Assembly: GCA_017623685.1 (NCBI GenBank)
Contig: JAGAOP010000042.1
Coordinates: 1-64,000, forward strand
Source of the DNA: Spirochaetaceae bacterium
GTDB lineage: Bacteria > Spirochaetota > Spirochaetia > Treponematales > Treponemataceae
Reading direction: 5' to 3'
Length of the DNA stretch: 64,000 bases
The position numbers and the translations under genes were made by a program. The notes under the pieces are model-generated. The model did not search any database and was not told the origin of the DNA. It was given only the letters and a program-made list of their open reading frames with translations. Each line of letters opens with the position of its first letter. Within the stretch, counting starts at the first letter, position 1. Below are positions 14,301 through 22,877 of the stretch, piece after piece.

Positions 14301-15956
14301 TGTTATAAAAAGAGTGGCAAGTAATATACATATAGCTAAAAAAACAACAAATTTCCAAGAATCTAATGCCCAACTCAACAAGGCTTTATATTTTGTTTCT
14401 ATTTTTTTCATTCCTCTATTTATGAAAGAAGGTTTTTTCTCTGACTGAAGTTTATTTTTTTGCTTTAGAAAAACCCCCATTAAAAAAGGAACTACTATTA
14501 CAGCAGAAATAAGTGAAGAAACTAATGCCATAATCAATGTTAGTGCAACATCTTTTAATATCATTCCAACAATACCAGAAAGTGTAGCGATAGGAATAAA
14601 CACTACAACGGTTGTGGCAGTACTAGCAAAAATAGAAGAGCCAACTTCGCTAGAACCTTTAAAAATAGAATCTTGAACAGAATAAATAGCTCTTCCTTCC
14701 TGATTACCTTGGGTATAGTAACGATAAACCTGTTCAATCATAACAATAGAACCGTCCACAACCATTCCCAAGGCTACAACCATGCCAGAAAGGCTCATTA
14801 AGTTTATTGTTACCCCCATTAATTTCATCGCAACAAAGGTAAACAAAATAGATAGAGGTATGGAAATGGCAATAATTAAAGTTGCCCTAGAATCTTGTAG
14901 GAAAAGGAATATTACTAACACCGCCATAATTATTCCTGAAATCCCAGACATTATAACTGTCTTTAAGGAAGCAGTAATAGTACGGCTATCATCATTGATT
15001 ATTTTGTAGGAAAAACTTCCTCCTGTTTCTTCTTGAGCTGATTTTAAAACAGTTTTTACTTGCTTGACAATATCCATAGTGTTGCCGTCTAAACGCTTTA
15101 ACACATCCACTAAAATAACTTGTTCTTTGCCATCTGTTACATAGGTTTTTTCTTTTGGATAGGATAATTCTACATCTGCCACATCTTGAAGTCGGATAAT
15201 AACACCACTTTCTGTTGCTCCAACCGGTAACTCTTTTATATCATTTAGTGATACAAGCTCACCATTGTATCGTACAGAAATATTCTGTTGGTTAAATTTT
15301 ACATTTCCTGCTGGCAAAGTAACATTGCTGTAGTTAAGGATTTGATACACAGTCATACTTGATATTCCCTTTGCAGCAAGATCATCTAGCCTAAGAATAA
15401 TATTCACCTGTAGTTCTTTGCCCCCTGACACATCAACACTGGAAACTCCAGGAATAGAAGTTAAACGAGGTCGTAAGGTATCTTGAATGTATTTTGTCAT
15501 TGTACCGCTATCACTTCCAGCAGAAACAGCAAAAGAAAAAATTGGCAACATTTCAACGCCACCTACAAATACATTAGGTACACCTGACAAACCTTCTGGT
15601 AATTCTTCCATCAGTTTGTTAATTCTGTCTCGAACTTCAGTTATCCTTTCATGAGGATCTACTCCATCTCTAAATGTAATGGTTATCAAACTAACTGAGT
15701 TAGAGGATTCACTTTCTACACTTTTAAAATCTGGCAAAGTGACAAAATCATCTTCTATAACAGATGTAACTTCCTGTTCCATGTCCTCTGCCGAAGCACC
15801 AGGATAAAGAGAAAAAACCAGAACTGAAGGGGTGGAAACATCTGCCATAAATTCTACATTTAGACTTAAAAGTGAAACAATCCCAAACGCCACTAACACC
15901 ACAAGAAGCATGGCAATCACAACAGGATGTTTTACGGCATATCTTGAAATTTTCAC
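11352..15956 (-). CDS. RND efflux pump fused to a TolC-like outer-membrane factor
   Basis: This is a single open frame of 1534 residues. Residues 1-1040 are a complete RND pump of the AcrB/HAE type: the N-terminal helix of RYAVKHPVVIAML, YPGASAEDME, two large periplasmic loops, twelve membrane helices, and the TM4 motif ALGMVVDGSIVMIE, where the usual second aspartate is glycine. Residues 1042-1071 then read as a new signal peptide: positively charged NKRKK, a hydrophobic core and SNATA before EE. Residues 1075-1534 are a TolC-like factor with long coiled-coil helices in two repeats. Normally these are separate genes. The start overlaps the adaptor's stop by four bases (ATGA), so pump and adaptor are co-translated. 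Drug, bile salt or metabolite export across both membranes is the inferred role. Confidence 0.9.
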   Translation of the reverse strand: MKISRYAVKHPVVIAMLLVVLVAFGIVSLLSLNVEFMADVSTPSVLVFSLYPGASAEDMEQEVTSVIEDDFVTLPDFKSVESESSNSVSLITITFRDGVDPHERITEVRDRINKLMEELPEGLSGVPNVFVGGVEMLPIFSFAVSAGSDSGTMTKYIQDTLRPRLTSIPGVSSVDVSGGKELQVNIILRLDDLAAKGISSMTVYQILNYSNVTLPAGNVKFNQQNISVRYNGELVSLNDIKELPVGATESGVIIRLQDVADVELSYPKEKTYVTDGKEQVILVDVLKRLDGNTMDIVKQVKTVLKSAQEETGGSFSYKIINDDSRTITASLKTVIMSGISGIIMAVLVIFLFLQDSRATLIIAISIPLSILFTFVAMKLMGVTINLMSLSGMVVALGMVVDGSIVMIEQVYRYYTQGNQEGRAIYSVQDSIFKGSSEVGSSIFASTATTVVVFIPIATLSGIVGMILKDVALTLIMALVSSLISAVIVVPFLMGVFLKQKNKLQSEKKPSFINRGMKKIETKYKALLSWALDSWKFVVFLAICILLATLFITTLLGISFVPSTDNSDFYIDVDFPGYYSLEQTHQGMEQVSDLLTQYVPEVQSVVFFSGSSQGFGSSGNTANSGYAHVVLVPVAERKRDIHDIILLMQQVITANVPDVTVKVSNGGYDKLLGYVSGGGGYGLTLVSEDMDTLYSSATELAEFLRSDSDVVTVEMDTSFDKETLVIDMVHDYMSSLGVTSYEAGVTAAIIFQGMDAGRFRDMETGDRYNIHLFSDITEEEITLDDLTNIHVLSSLGVPVSFSNLASFSTKQEVSQVNHIDRAKAITVSANLISEDTSGVTRRVNQWLEKNPLPQGVSSQAGGIGELIGDSLPSLITALCIAFFLVYTVMVLQFERFRQPLIIMATIPFCLIGVVLGLLLFGSTMSLLALLGVISLGGVVVNNGIILVDYINILRKSSSKKEGEETTEDLRKNVIEGSASRLRPIFMTTLTTMLGVVPMAVAAGEGAEIYAPLGQSIAGGLLTSTLITLFIIPALYFVTEKRRLNKRKKILQPIIVFLLATTLFLGLPSNATAEEITSLVEVSPLQIENQGEIYDFSELSVCLEKNNPEILKAQEEFFQAMLDVKDAKALFHPNVDLSLGGAYYVNPAIGEFRSEAGALGDLPITNPETGQVMMQPLPASDLILFEGMPNALYSFQFDIQQPIFTWGKLTKGVKIFSAVADVKALQLSSTKKQQSFHLEGNLATLYYLLQMEKLLEEQNNYATRLVQLSKEAEKNGMLLKQDVLEAEMQAALVPVSMANLQANKSNILQNLQRMTGLSDLLPENIAFVPDDEYFENFAKIEFSVFKDSALAPEREAISIVDKLYEIAEITHTVAKDSIYWKPDIALQISFGLQGNMEKLFKGERDFKNDLVADFTLGIKTTVWDGGKKLNQINRALSEKQIAQIEGVDAKSAIIQELTVQYNALQMASLKIQYQQLKISTADSDIERKEKLVQSGYGSEREVLTAKISKITEQITLLQERINLALATNTIRGLTEL
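12738..12842 (-). other. Internal signal-peptide-like segment at the pump/TolC junction
   Basis: Residues 1039-1073 of the fusion. KRRLNKRKK is the expected cytoplasmic end of an RND pump, directly followed by a hydrophobic run (about 1048-1065) and the AxA-type site ATA at 1069-1071. No stop codon, ATG or ribosome site separates the two halves. Cleavage here by signal peptidase would release a free TolC-like protein. Confidence 0.6.
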
Positions 15957-17053
15957 TGCGTAGCACCTGTTGAATAAGTTGCAGAAACCTGCTGATGATT
16001 AAAAATAGTACCATGACCTTGGATAACAAAAGGCTGTTCACTGTATTCCTGAGGAATCATAAACCATTGGTCATCTGAAACAACTGTATCAAATTGAATA
16101 TGTTCCACTGTACCAAGAGATTTTTCATTACTATCTTGTTTTTCTAGATGAAATAAATAACAAGAATCATCACTTTTTTTTGCAGCCAATGGTAATGCTA
16201 ACACATTTTCATAACTTTGAAAAAAAACTTCTGCCTTTACGTACATTCCAGGTTTGAAATTTGCCAAATGATCTTGCAACTGTAACACAACTTGGAAGGT
16301 CTTGGATTCACCATCAATATATGGAGCAACAGTATCTATAGTAGCGAAACATTGAACTTCTTTGGAAATTGAATCCCCTGGTCTAACAATTTGTGCAGTT
16401 AGACTAAGAGAATTGTTGGCAAAAAGGTCAAAATACTTTTCTGGAACATCTAAACGTACTACTAAATCAGATAAATCTGCTATAACAGCTAAAACTTGCT
16501 GGGGACTAGCAACACTTCCAACAGACATTGGGGCAGAAAGTATTGTTCCTGTAATTGGAGAAGTAACTGTAGCATAACCTAATTGTAGTTCTGCTAAATC
16601 GTATTGAGCCTTAGCCGCGTCTCTTTGTGCTTTTACAGTATCATATTCTTGACGAGAAGCAGCACCAGAAGAAAAAAGCCCTGAAACACGAGTAAAACTG
16701 CTTTCGTATCCTGTATATGCTGCTTTTGCTTGCAACATTTGTTGTCTAAAAGCTTCTTGATCTATTTGAGTTAAAACTTGACCAGCTGCAACTTTCATAC
16801 CAGCTTTTATTGGATAATTTAAAATAGTGCCACTAACTAGAGGAACAACAGGTACCATAGCACGAGCTTCCACATGACCACTAAGAATTAAACTTTGTTT
16901 TATAGTTCGTTCTTGAGGATAAGCAACTACAACAGTGGGTGGCGGTGAAACATATACAGTTTCACTGCGAGAAGAAAAAAACCAGACAAAAACTACAACA
17001 AGAATAATTATAAATGCTGAAATTATATATTTAAAAAAATCTTTTCTACACAT
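15953..17053 (-). CDS. RND efflux periplasmic adaptor (membrane fusion protein, HlyD family)
   Basis: With the ATG at 17053 this is 366 residues: an N-terminal anchor helix (FKYIISAFIIILVVVFVWFF), a barrel-sandwich (lipoyl-like) half motif around VSGTILNYPIKAGMKVAAGQ, an alpha-hairpin rich in QAKAAY and RDAAKAQYDLA, the second half motif ATVTSPITGTILSAPMSVGS, then beta-barrel and membrane-proximal domains. It bridges the pump and the outer-membrane factor in the periplasm. The open frame continues to 17167, but a TTGACT/TAAATT promoter-like pair (17105-17110 and 17082-17087) lies inside that extension and the extra residues are atypical, so the shorter start is preferred; 17092 is another option. 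No start has a good ribosome site. Confidence 0.85.
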   Translation of the reverse strand: MCRKDFFKYIISAFIIILVVVFVWFFSSRSETVYVSPPPTVVVAYPQERTIKQSLILSGHVEARAMVPVVPLVSGTILNYPIKAGMKVAAGQVLTQIDQEAFRQQMLQAKAAYTGYESSFTRVSGLFSSGAASRQEYDTVKAQRDAAKAQYDLAELQLGYATVTSPITGTILSAPMSVGSVASPQQVLAVIADLSDLVVRLDVPEKYFDLFANNSLSLTAQIVRPGDSISKEVQCFATIDTVAPYIDGESKTFQVVLQLQDHLANFKPGMYVKAEVFFQSYENVLALPLAAKKSDDSCYLFHLEKQDSNEKSLGTVEHIQFDTVVSDDQWFMIPQEYSEQPFVIQGHGTIFNHQQVSATYSTGATQ

Positions 17054-17160
17054 ATTTTTAGTCTTGAATCTGTTGCTTTTAAATTTAATCATATACAAAA
17101 AAATAGTCAATATATTATAAAAAAGTATTATCTTTGCTAAAAAGTTTTTTATTGCAAATA

Positions 17161-17189
17161 TTGACATAAAAACGTAAATATTGCAAAAT
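17161..17189 (+). promoter_or_regulatory. Promoter candidate for the HTH-EIIA gene
   Basis: A perfect TTGACA (17161-17166), a 17-bp spacer and CAAAAT (17184-17189) precede the gene by about 43 bases. The -10 box is poor, so confidence is modest. Confidence 0.4.
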
Positions 17190-17232
17190 ACAACATAATA
17201 CTGACAAGCATTTCAAATACATGAGGTACATT

Positions 17233-17883
17233 ATGAATGACGACATCCTAACTATTGAAGAAGTAGCAAAATATCTTAGAGTTTCCGAAAGAACAATATA
17301 CGATTGGGCTCAAAAAGGAGAAATTCCTGCAGGAAAAATCGGGACAATTTGGAGATTCAAAAAAGATGATATAGAAAAATGGGTAAATGAACGCTTATCT
17401 TCTAGCACTATAAACAATAACAATCCAACAACTGTTCAAGTAAAAAATATTCTTTCGCCAGACAGAATTATTTTCTTAAACCATTCCACAAAACGAGATG
17501 CTTTAATAGAACTATCTAACAATTTAAGTACAGCGCCTCAAGTAAAATATGCCCAAGAACTTTCAACAGAAATCCTAAAACGAGAAGAACTTATGTCTAC
17601 TGCTCTTGGTCGTGGAATAGCAATTCCTCATGTCAGACTTTCTTCAATTACAGATTTGGTTGTTTCTGTGGGAATTAGCCGAACAGATATTATTGATTTC
17701 CAAACAATAGATGATATTCCTGTTCGACTTTTGATAATGATTGCAGCCGCTTACAACCAACATTCCTATTATCTTCAAACTCTCTCATTTTTTAGTTCAA
17801 AACTTAGAAATCAAGAACTAAAAGACGCTTTACTATCTGTGAAAACTCCAATGGAAGCTTATGAACTTTTAACAAAAGAATAA
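17233..17883 (+). CDS. Excisionase-type HTH fused to PTS EIIA domain
   Basis: A 216-residue fusion. Residues 1-50 are a MerR/excisionase-like DNA-binding domain (TIEEVAKYLRVSERTIYDWAQKGEIPAGKIGTIWRF split across helix, turn and wing). Residues 65-215 are a PTS EIIA domain of the fructose/nitrogen (PtsN) type, with the phospho-acceptor histidine in GIAIPHVR at about residue 133. Such proteins couple the phosphorylation state of a phosphotransfer chain to gene control; Treponema genomes carry PtsN-like proteins without a full sugar PTS. The start at 17233 is chosen because GAGGTACATT gives a ribosome site for it; the upstream in-frame ATG at 17221 contains that site. A strong terminator follows. 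Confidence 0.85.
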   Translation: MNDDILTIEEVAKYLRVSERTIYDWAQKGEIPAGKIGTIWRFKKDDIEKWVNERLSSSTINNNNPTTVQVKNILSPDRIIFLNHSTKRDALIELSNNLSTAPQVKYAQELSTEILKREELMSTALGRGIAIPHVRLSSITDLVVSVGISRTDIIDFQTIDDIPVRLLIMIAAAYNQHSYYLQTLSFFSSKLRNQELKDALLSVKTPMEAYELLTKE

Positions 17884-17914
17884 AGCAACTTAAATAAATG
17901 CTAAGCAGGCAAAA

Positions 17915-17960
17915 TAAAAGACTGTCCTTCAAAGTTAAACTTTGTAAGACAGTCTTTTAT
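17915..17960. terminator. Strong two-way intrinsic terminator
   Basis: An 11-bp outer stem AAAAGACTGTC/GACAGTCTTTT with a partly paired interior sits between convergent genes. A-rich and T-rich flanks give a T run in both directions. Confidence 0.85.
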
Positions 17961-17980
17961 TGTTTTATACTAATTATTAA

Positions 17981-19639
17981 TTATTTTGTTAAGTTCAAAG
18001 CTTCTGATATGCTAAAAGCTCTATCCCCAATTTTTTCCAAGTGACGAGCTAAATCGATGTACAAAAGTTCCGACTTAACATCTGCACCACTTTCCAATCG
18101 CTTACGTGCAACTTTTTTCAAATTCTTACGCAAAAAGTCAATTTGATCTTCTAAGTTTTTAGCTTCCTCTAATTGGGCAGAATTTAAATGCTGATTAATA
18201 TGTGCACGAATAAACTCGACAAATTGTTCAATTAAAGAAACATAAGGGTCAAGTCGTTCTAAATCTTCTTGTGGAAAAACCATATTTTTTTCGATACTTC
18301 TGTTTAGAAGCAATGCAACACTATAACAATCGTCGGTCATGGATTCAAGTTCATCAATAATATTTATCATCTGAGAAATATTATTTTGTTGATCTTCTGT
18401 AACAGGCAAATCTTTGCAAGCAACAAGATACTTTGCTAATTCTTCTTGCATTTGATCAGCATAATCTTCTAAGGTTGCAAGATTTTCCTTGTCGGAGCTT
18501 GTAAAGTTAAAAGAATTAGAGCCAAATGCCTTTCGTATCTGAGTAAACATTCTAGAAACGATTTCTGTCATATCAGATATTTCTTTTTCTGCAATTACCA
18601 AGGCTGCACTTGCATTTTCCACACGACTACTATGGGGCATTTCAATTCTGTACACATCAGGAGTTTCATCTTTTTTTGGTTTAATAAGGATTTCTGTAAG
18701 ATGTGCCATTTGTGAAACAAAAGGTAAGAACAACAATGTATTAATCGTATTAAACAATGTATGCAACATAGCAATGTGTGTTGTAATAGACTCTTCTACA
18801 GGACCTGGAACAATTAAATCTACTAAATCCAAAAATGGGTTAAAGAAAATCATTGCAAGGACAGTACCTGCCACATTGAACATAACATGAATTAATGCAG
18901 CTCGTCTTGCATTTACCTTTGTACCAATGGAAGCTAAAACAGCATCTATTGTTGTACCGATATTACTACCCAAAACCATAGCAGCAGCAAAATCCCAAGG
19001 GATAAGGTTGTTGTATGACATGGTTAGAATAATAGCTGTAGCAGCACTAGAAGAATGAATTATTACAGTTATCAAAATACCAGCAAATACACCAATGAAC
19101 AAACTCAACACGCTATGATCGCTAAACTTTGCAATGAAGGAAACATTATCTGCATTCAAACTAGGCATAACATTGGAAAGTTCACTTAAACCCAGAAACA
19201 AAAGTCCAAATCCCATTAAAGCTTCACCAAAGGATTCTTTTCGTAATTTTTTGTAAGAAGCAATTATAAAGCCTACACCAAACAATGGAATAGCAAAGGC
19301 TGAAATATTAAATTTAAATCCAAAGATAGAAACTATCCAAGCAGTAATGGTAGTACCAATATTGGCACCAAAAATTATTCCAACAGACTGTCGAAGGGTT
19401 AATAAACCGGCATTTACAAAAGAAACAACCATAACAGTTGTTGCACTAGAAGACTGAATTATCATAGTTATGAACAAGCCAGTTAAAACAGACAAGAAAC
19501 GATTTTTTGTCATTAAGCCAAGAATTTTATGAAGACTTTCTCCAGCACTTTTTTGAATACCGTCGCTCATCATCTTCATACCGTAAAGAAGAAAGCCCAA
19601 ACTTCCTAATAAACGAAAAACAAAACTAACATAATACAT
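17981..19639 (-). CDS. Na/Pi cotransporter family protein with PhoU-like domain
   Basis: A 552-residue protein. The N-terminal 310 residues are the two-fold repeated Na/Pi cotransporter core, with two copies of the serine-rich QSSSATTVMVVSFVNAG / HSSSAATAIILTMSYNN motif and the GANIGTT / GSNIGTT loops. Residues 345-552 are a PhoU-like helical domain (EEEL..., YVSLIEQFVEFIRAHI, IDLARHLEKIGDRAFSI). NptA/YjbB relatives move phosphate coupled to sodium, commonly for phosphate export when internal levels are high. The ATG lies next to a gap of 77 bases before the DUF4954 gene and it ends at the shared terminator. Confidence 0.9.
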   Translation of the reverse strand: MYYVSFVFRLLGSLGFLLYGMKMMSDGIQKSAGESLHKILGLMTKNRFLSVLTGLFITMIIQSSSATTVMVVSFVNAGLLTLRQSVGIIFGANIGTTITAWIVSIFGFKFNISAFAIPLFGVGFIIASYKKLRKESFGEALMGFGLLFLGLSELSNVMPSLNADNVSFIAKFSDHSVLSLFIGVFAGILITVIIHSSSAATAIILTMSYNNLIPWDFAAAMVLGSNIGTTIDAVLASIGTKVNARRAALIHVMFNVAGTVLAMIFFNPFLDLVDLIVPGPVEESITTHIAMLHTLFNTINTLLFLPFVSQMAHLTEILIKPKKDETPDVYRIEMPHSSRVENASAALVIAEKEISDMTEIVSRMFTQIRKAFGSNSFNFTSSDKENLATLEDYADQMQEELAKYLVACKDLPVTEDQQNNISQMINIIDELESMTDDCYSVALLLNRSIEKNMVFPQEDLERLDPYVSLIEQFVEFIRAHINQHLNSAQLEEAKNLEDQIDFLRKNLKKVARKRLESGADVKSELLYIDLARHLEKIGDRAFSISEALNLTK

Positions 19640-19716
19640 ACATTTATGCTAGCAAAAGACACGAATCAAATCAATAAATAAATGTTAAAAAATGGTTAAA
19701 AGCTATATTCAAAAAA

Positions 19717-21852
19717 TCATTCTTTTGAAAAAAAGACTTTAAGATTTTGATTAAAACTCTTTGTTTCTTGCTCCAACTGAACTAAAAAATCGTTATCATT
19801 TACAGTTCCCAGAACAGCTGTCATTTCTTCTGGAGAACTATAAGTCATTGATCTAAATAAATCAGTGTAATCTTTTTGCCTAGAAACAAAGGCACTTTCG
19901 TACATGTTATTAGAAACAACTAAAACATCATTAAGTATGTCATCATATATTTCATCAGAAAAATCAGAAATATTTCTTGCATAAAGCCATTCCAAAATGT
20001 AAACAGCATATCTAGCTTTATAGTTTAAATAATTTTCTTGGCAAAGATTATAAAATTCGTGAACTTGCCTCCAGTTGATTATAATTTTATCTTTTATTTT
20101 AAATAATAATTCTTTAACTAAAACAGCAGGAATAATTTGCCCACCTAAATTATTCCATTTTGTATAAAGGGGAAGTTGGCAAATTTCGTCAATTAAAGGT
20201 TTTGATAGAATTTGCTGACCATTTTTGTGACAATATTCTATTAAGCATTTTACTCCAAAGTATTTTAATATTTTTCTATACTCTTTATAACCCTGAGCAG
20301 GTTTATAAATTTTTCCACCCTGTCGCTTTTGAACATCCATATCCAATAGAACAATCTCGGAATTTGGGTTTTGATGAAGAAAATCCTTGGCATCTTGGCG
20401 ACATTCACAATGAATTTCATGCTGAGTTAAATCTATTAATCTATTTAAAGCAATAATTACTTCTTCCATAGTATCAGGAGCTAAAGGGTCGGTTTCTATA
20501 TGTTGAACTGGAACAACACGCTTATCTCTTTTTTTAAACTTTGAATTATTTCGTGCTATTGCATACATATTGTATAAAAACCAATAAGCAGGAATTATGC
20601 TAATTTTCTGCCCTTCATTATCTTTTGAAACTAAAGAAAAGGGATACATAATATTCAATTCATTTTCGTAAGAACCCTTGGCAACCAAAGTAAAAGAAGC
20701 AAATTTGCTATTATGCTTAAAATCCGAACACAATCCTGGCCAAAATCCTCTTCCTGCTATGATTTCACCATCTGGACTGCGGCTATTATGATTTGAACCT
20801 ATTGTTGCACCAGCTGCAATATTTGACTGTCCAAGTAAGGTTGCTGCAATTAAAAAAGAAGAATTATGATGTTGCTCATGAAATGGAAAAATCAAATTGT
20901 TTAATAATTCGCAACATGAAACTGTAGAATTATCTCCTAAAACAGAATTTAATAAACGTGCACCATATTTTAACTGGCAATTTTTACCAATAACAAATCT
21001 AACTGCAACCCCTTGATAAAATACTTTGCTACCATAACCCATTATTCCGTTTATCATTTCTACACCTTCGCCAATTTGCGAAGGTTCATCTTCGGAAGAG
21101 CAAACAGTAATATTTTTTAACTTCATAGCACCTTTTATGTATGCAAAGTCGCCAATTTTTGCATCCTTTATTAAAACTGTATTTTTAACCACTACATCGT
21201 TGCAAACAATTCCATAAGTTTTCTTTTCTTTGCAATTACCATATTCAGTAAGCTCTACAAATCGTTCCATTAATTCTTTATCATCTCGAAATCTTGACCA
21301 AATATATGCATCAGCTGTAATCATTTCTTCAAAAGGCAAAACTGCTCTTTGGTCATTTTCGTTAGCAACACCAATTTTTATCCTTACATCTTCTGATTCA
21401 TTCTGTTTTAATATTCCATTGCCAAATTTTGAATGAGTTGTGCAAGACATTTCGTCCACATTGAACAAAATTACCCGATTCCCAATTTCATAGTTCACTA
21501 AGTATTTTACATTTCGGACACAAACATCGTCCCCAATGGCACAATCTGCAATGTAAGAATTATAAAGCCCACAACTCAATTCCAAATCATGAAATCTAAG
21601 TGTACCAAACCTTAATTTTCCTATAACAACAGTTCCATAAAATTCACAATTTTGAATTAATTCAGGGTCAAAATATTCTTCTGAAACAAATATATTTTTC
21701 CAACTATTGTCGCTAGAAATACATCCATTTTTTTTTAGAATTTCTATTTCTTTGGAATCAAGATTACGACTTCCTTCAAATTTACTTTTTGGAAAATTAT
21801 ACGAGTCAGTTTTACTGTAGCTACTGGGACTTTGAATATTTAAGTGTGCCAT
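19717..21852 (-). CDS. DUF4954 family protein with left-handed beta-helix
   Basis: A 711-residue cytoplasmic-looking protein found in Treponema and Bacteroidetes. The central part (about residues 90-420) has hexapeptide-like repeats of a left-handed beta-helix (for example IGDFAYIKGAMKLKNITV, IAAGATIGSNHNSRSPDGEI). This region resembles sugar-nucleotide acyl- or nucleotidyltransferases, which is why relatives are sometimes described as UDP-GlcNAc-pyrophosphorylase-like. The C-terminal 280 residues are helical and of unknown role. The ATG at 21852 is chosen for its ribosome site AGAGGTGATT; a longer frame to 21924 would overlap the oppF stop. It may be co-transcribed with the opp genes. Confidence 0.8.
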   Translation of the reverse strand: MAHLNIQSPSSYSKTDSYNFPKSKFEGSRNLDSKEIEILKKNGCISSDNSWKNIFVSEEYFDPELIQNCEFYGTVVIGKLRFGTLRFHDLELSCGLYNSYIADCAIGDDVCVRNVKYLVNYEIGNRVILFNVDEMSCTTHSKFGNGILKQNESEDVRIKIGVANENDQRAVLPFEEMITADAYIWSRFRDDKELMERFVELTEYGNCKEKKTYGIVCNDVVVKNTVLIKDAKIGDFAYIKGAMKLKNITVCSSEDEPSQIGEGVEMINGIMGYGSKVFYQGVAVRFVIGKNCQLKYGARLLNSVLGDNSTVSCCELLNNLIFPFHEQHHNSSFLIAATLLGQSNIAAGATIGSNHNSRSPDGEIIAGRGFWPGLCSDFKHNSKFASFTLVAKGSYENELNIMYPFSLVSKDNEGQKISIIPAYWFLYNMYAIARNNSKFKKRDKRVVPVQHIETDPLAPDTMEEVIIALNRLIDLTQHEIHCECRQDAKDFLHQNPNSEIVLLDMDVQKRQGGKIYKPAQGYKEYRKILKYFGVKCLIEYCHKNGQQILSKPLIDEICQLPLYTKWNNLGGQIIPAVLVKELLFKIKDKIIINWRQVHEFYNLCQENYLNYKARYAVYILEWLYARNISDFSDEIYDDILNDVLVVSNNMYESAFVSRQKDYTDLFRSMTYSSPEEMTAVLGTVNDNDFLVQLEQETKSFNQNLKVFFSKE

Positions 21853-21905
21853 AATCACCTCTAAAAAACTAAAATAGTATATCCTAAGAAATAATTCTGT
21901 TTCAA

Positions 21906-22877
21906 CTAGGAATCTATTAACCAACAGCGAACTTTATGTCCATCTTTTATTTCTTTTAATTCCGGAAGTTCTTTTTTGCATTTTTCTTTTGAAACTGGGC
22001 ATCTATCAACAAAAGGGCAACCTTCTATTTCCAAAGTTTGAAGGCTTATTTCACTTTCTAAAAGTGGTTCTTCCTTTTTTTCCCCATTTGAAACACTGGA
22101 AAATAACAATTTAGTATATGGATGAAGTGCTTGGGAATAAAGACTTTGAGCCTTAGCTTCTTCCATAATAATTCCACGGTACATTACACCAATTCTATCG
22201 CAAAAATAACAGGCCACCTTTAAATCATGAGCAATAAACAACAAAGAAAGATTTCTTTGAGTACGAATATTATGCAACAAATTTAATATTTGCCCCTGGA
22301 TTGAAACATCTAAAGCAGATACAACTTCGTCGCAAATTAAAACTTCTGGCTTCATTAGTAAAGCTCTAGCAATAGAAATACGCTGTCTTTGGCCACCAGA
22401 AAAATCTGTAGGACGTTTATCCAAATCTTCTGGCATTAAGCCAACTTCTTCCATAATTTTTTCTGCTTCTAGTCTTGCAGCTGCTTTTCCTGGCCAAGTT
22501 TTAGAATTTTTATATCCACTAGTAAGGATTTCGTAAACTGTCATTCTTGGATTCAAGCTTCTAACAGGATCTTGAAAAATATATTTGATTTTTTCTCTAT
22601 AGTCTTTTAGTTTTGCCCCTCTTAGTGAAGTTACTTGAATTGTTTCTCCAGAAATTTTATCTGAAAAAAGTATCTCCCCTGAATCCACTTCATACATTTT
22701 AACTAAAAGTCTAGCAGTTGTACTTTTCCCACAACCAGATTCACCAACAAGTCCATAGGTTTCACCAGATGCAATAGAAAATGAAACATCGTTTACAGCG
22801 TAAACAAATCGACCATATTTTGCAAAAAAACCAGCCTCTAAGTTAAATTTCTTTTTTAAGTTTTTACAAGTCAGCAT
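21906..22877 (-). CDS. oppF: Oligopeptide ABC transporter ATP-binding protein (OppF type)
   Basis: A 323-residue ATPase that powers peptide uptake with its partner OppD. Walker A is GESGCGKST, the signature is FSGGQRQRISIARALL, Walker B ends ICDEVVSALD, and the switch histidine is in FIAHDL. The C-terminal Opp/Dpp extension carries the four-cysteine pattern CPFVDRCPVSKEKC, known in many OppD/F proteins to hold an iron-sulfur cluster. The start overlaps oppD by seven bases. The aspartate-glutamate pair of Walker B is followed by V where A is common. Confidence 0.9.
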   Translation of the reverse strand: MLTCKNLKKKFNLEAGFFAKYGRFVYAVNDVSFSIASGETYGLVGESGCGKSTTARLLVKMYEVDSGEILFSDKISGETIQVTSLRGAKLKDYREKIKYIFQDPVRSLNPRMTVYEILTSGYKNSKTWPGKAAARLEAEKIMEEVGLMPEDLDKRPTDFSGGQRQRISIARALLMKPEVLICDEVVSALDVSIQGQILNLLHNIRTQRNLSLLFIAHDLKVACYFCDRIGVMYRGIIMEEAKAQSLYSQALHPYTKLLFSSVSNGEKKEEPLLESEISLQTLEIEGCPFVDRCPVSKEKCKKELPELKEIKDGHKVRCWLIDS

